Positions 33,402-34,791 of a DNA stretch of 34,791 nucleotides are shown here, in pieces. The DNA is from an uncultured Chitinophagales bacterium (lineage in GTDB: Bacteria > Bacteroidota > Bacteroidia > Chitinophagales > UBA2359), in contig CALFBW010000067.1 of the NCBI GenBank assembly GCA_937951415.1, forward strand, positions 1 to 34,791, written 5' to 3'. The notes beneath the pieces were generated by a model, which was not told the origin of the DNA, made no database searches, and was given only the letters and a program-made list of their open reading frames with translations. A program made the translations under genes and the position numbers. Each line of letters opens with the position of its first letter. Position 1 is the first letter of the stretch.

Positions 33402-34791
33402 CTAGAACGTAAGGGTTAAGCCTGCCAAAAAGTTTCTCCCAGCCTGCGGAAAATATCCCTCTCCTTCCTCAACAACAAAATCTTCGATATAACGATAGGC
33501 ATAAGCATTGTTAATGTATTGTTCATCTAAAATATTTCTTGCAATAAAAGTCAAACTCACTGCTGGACCTTTTCTTAAGCGCAAATCATAATTCAGGCGA
33601 ATGTCATTCACTAAATAAGCATCTAATTTTCTATCGTTAAAAGATTCATTACTAACAAATTCTGACAAATTAGCATTGCCATTTGAAGTGTTGTCAATGT
33701 ATTGTTTGCCCACATACTTTGTCACCAAGGCCACAGAAAGTTCGTGATTATTAAATTTATTGTCTGCATTATCCAACAAAATAAAAGACAATTCGCTGCC
33801 AGCAATTATGTTGGGAGAAAATGCTAAGTCCGTATTTTCATAAACCAATGGAATCTGCTCCAATGCGTAATCTGGTGCATTAAATGCATCTACAATTTCA
33901 GTAAATTCATTTATTTTATTCTGGCTAAAGGTTGCATTAGCTTGCCATTTTATTCTAGAAGTCACTGGAACGCCCACTGTAAATTCCAATCCTGATCGAT
34001 AGCTGTCTTCGATATTTATACGCGTATATTCTCCTACATCGTTTAACCCGCCATTCAGAGCCAGCTGGTTTTTATAAAGCATGTAATAAATATTTGCGCT
34101 GAGCGAAATCTTGCCAAAATTTCCCTGGTAACCCGTTTCGAAATCATATAGAGTTTCGTGCTTTGGACGGCTGTTGGGTGTTGATTCTGTATAGTCTGAT
34201 CGATTGGGTTCTCTGTTGGCCACACCGAAATATCCGTACACACGCTGTAAAGGAGAAATTCGATAATTCAAACCAATTTTGGGATTGAAAAAGGAGAGAT
34301 TATCCTCTTGAGTGATGTTTGAAAAATCATTGTCAAAACCTAAGAATTCGTAATTAATACTTCTGTATTGTAAATCGAGGTAAGCGTTCAATTTTGAGCT
34401 TAAAGCGTACTCCCATTTCGAGTAAATATTCCATTCCATTTTCTCCGCTTCATTGTCGTAGTAGCGTTGACCAATTTCCGCATCACCAGCATATTGCGAC
34501 CAGATCACTTCTCCGTAATGTCCTCCCTCATAATTATTTGCTGCCGCTCCAATAGACCAATTCAGTTTATCCCATTGTTTATTTACACCTAAAACAATTC
34601 CATAAAAATCATTGTCTAACCAACGGCGACGAATCAAATTGGTGCTTTCAATTCCCAAAGAATCTAAGGCGGGCGTAGACAAACCGTAATCGCTCAAACT
34701 TTCTTCCACTTTATACTGTTCGAAATAACCTTTTCCCTTCGTGTAGTGCAAACTTGATTGGAAGTGTAGGTCTTCACCTAGGTTTCGGGTG
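33402..34791 (-). CDS. TonB-dependent receptor (partial, C-terminal part of the barrel)
   Basis: Outer-membrane beta-barrel importer. The frame is open to the window edge, so the signal peptide, plug domain and first strands are missing; about 463 residues remain. Alternating aromatic strands are clear: FFNPKIGLNYRISPLQRVYG, KISLSANIYYMLYKNQLAL, HELSVALVTKYVGKQYIDNT and RLNYDLRLRKGPAVSLTFIA. It ends in the barrel signature VSLTFIARNILDEQYINNAY and a final AGRNFLAGLTLTF with terminal Phe. The substrate (iron chelate, vitamin, glycan) cannot be told. It resembles siderophore/vitamin receptors more than SusC, but that is a soft judgement. Its 3' end faces rfaE2 across the shared terminator. Confidence 0.93.
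   Translation of the reverse strand, partial: TRNLGEDLHFQSSLHYTKGKGYFEQYKVEESLSDYGLSTPALDSLGIESTNLIRRRWLDNDFYGIVLGVNKQWDKLNWSIGAAANNYEGGHYGEVIWSQYAGDAEIGQRYYDNEAEKMEWNIYSKWEYALSSKLNAYLDLQYRSINYEFLGFDNDFSNITQEDNLSFFNPKIGLNYRISPLQRVYGYFGVANREPNRSDYTESTPNSRPKHETLYDFETGYQGNFGKISLSANIYYMLYKNQLALNGGLNDVGEYTRINIEDSYRSGLEFTVGVPVTSRIKWQANATFSQNKINEFTEIVDAFNAPDYALEQIPLVYENTDLAFSPNIIAGSELSFILLDNADNKFNNHELSVALVTKYVGKQYIDNTSNGNANLSEFVSNESFNDRKLDAYLVNDIRLNYDLRLRKGPAVSLTFIARNILDEQYINNAYAYRYIEDFVVEEGEGYFPQAGRNFLAGLTLTF

Noticed and set aside
13347-34791. Recurring AATAAAT/ATTTATT heptamers inside and between genes, often as ATA-AAT codons for Ile-Asn
   Set aside because: ATT-AAT and ATC-AAT also encode Ile-Asn in the same genes; without counts this may be simple AT-richness.

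Overview
The window is an ordinary-looking chromosomal segment of a Bacteroidota bacterium, most likely of the Flavobacteriales. The evidence is the order of the translation/transcription cluster (tRNA-Thr, Tyr, Gly, Thr, tuf, tRNA-Trp, secE, nusG, rplKAJL, rpoBC), a type IX secretion C-terminal domain, a DUF4270 lipoprotein, a TonB-dependent receptor, start codons mostly without Shine-Dalgarno sequences, and repeated Bacteroidota-type -7 boxes (TAnnTTTG). No insertion sequence, prophage, integron or CRISPR array is visible.

Region 1 (1-11,994, all minus strand) is the information-processing core. Reading leftward from about 11.9 kb: rpsU, xerC, hpf, four tRNAs, tuf, tRNA-Trp, secE, nusG, rplK, rplA, rplJ, rplL, rpoB and a truncated rpoC that leaves the window at base 1. 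An intrinsic terminator follows rpsU. A long hairpin sits between rplL and rpoB, where attenuation or RNA processing would uncouple L7/L12 from polymerase subunits.

Region 2 (11,995-19,000) holds an acyl-CoA dehydrogenase (minus), then on plus a membrane-anchored multi-helix-hairpin-helix protein overlapping a phosphoribosyltransferase-like protein that has lost its PRPP loop, an alanine/sodium-type symporter with a cleavable-looking signal peptide, a GNAT acetyltransferase, and a secreted protein with one CxxCH motif and a dockerin-like C-terminus.

Region 3 (19,001-21,271, plus) is a compact three-gene operon with overlapping ends: a DinB-fold protein, an NRDE/TANGO2 protein whose start leaves Cys at position 2, and a membrane-anchored ATP-grasp protein. 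It is the best candidate here for an undescribed pathway.

Region 4 (21,292-30,696, minus) contains a PAP2-like membrane protein, then a very tight run (iodotyrosine-deiodinase-like nitroreductase, secreted seven-repeat propeller with type IX sorting domain, pentapeptide-repeat protein, short GNAT, TSUP permease), then a YhhN/lysoplasmalogenase-like protein, glmS, a DUF4270 lipoprotein and a lone, motif-degenerate N-terminal glycogen-synthase domain.

Region 5 (30,975-34,791) starts divergently with panC, followed by a lysylphosphatidylglycerol-synthase-like membrane protein and an RfaE2-type nucleotidyltransferase, closed by a perfect bidirectional terminator facing a truncated TonB-dependent receptor. 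All functions are read from sequence only; no database search was possible.
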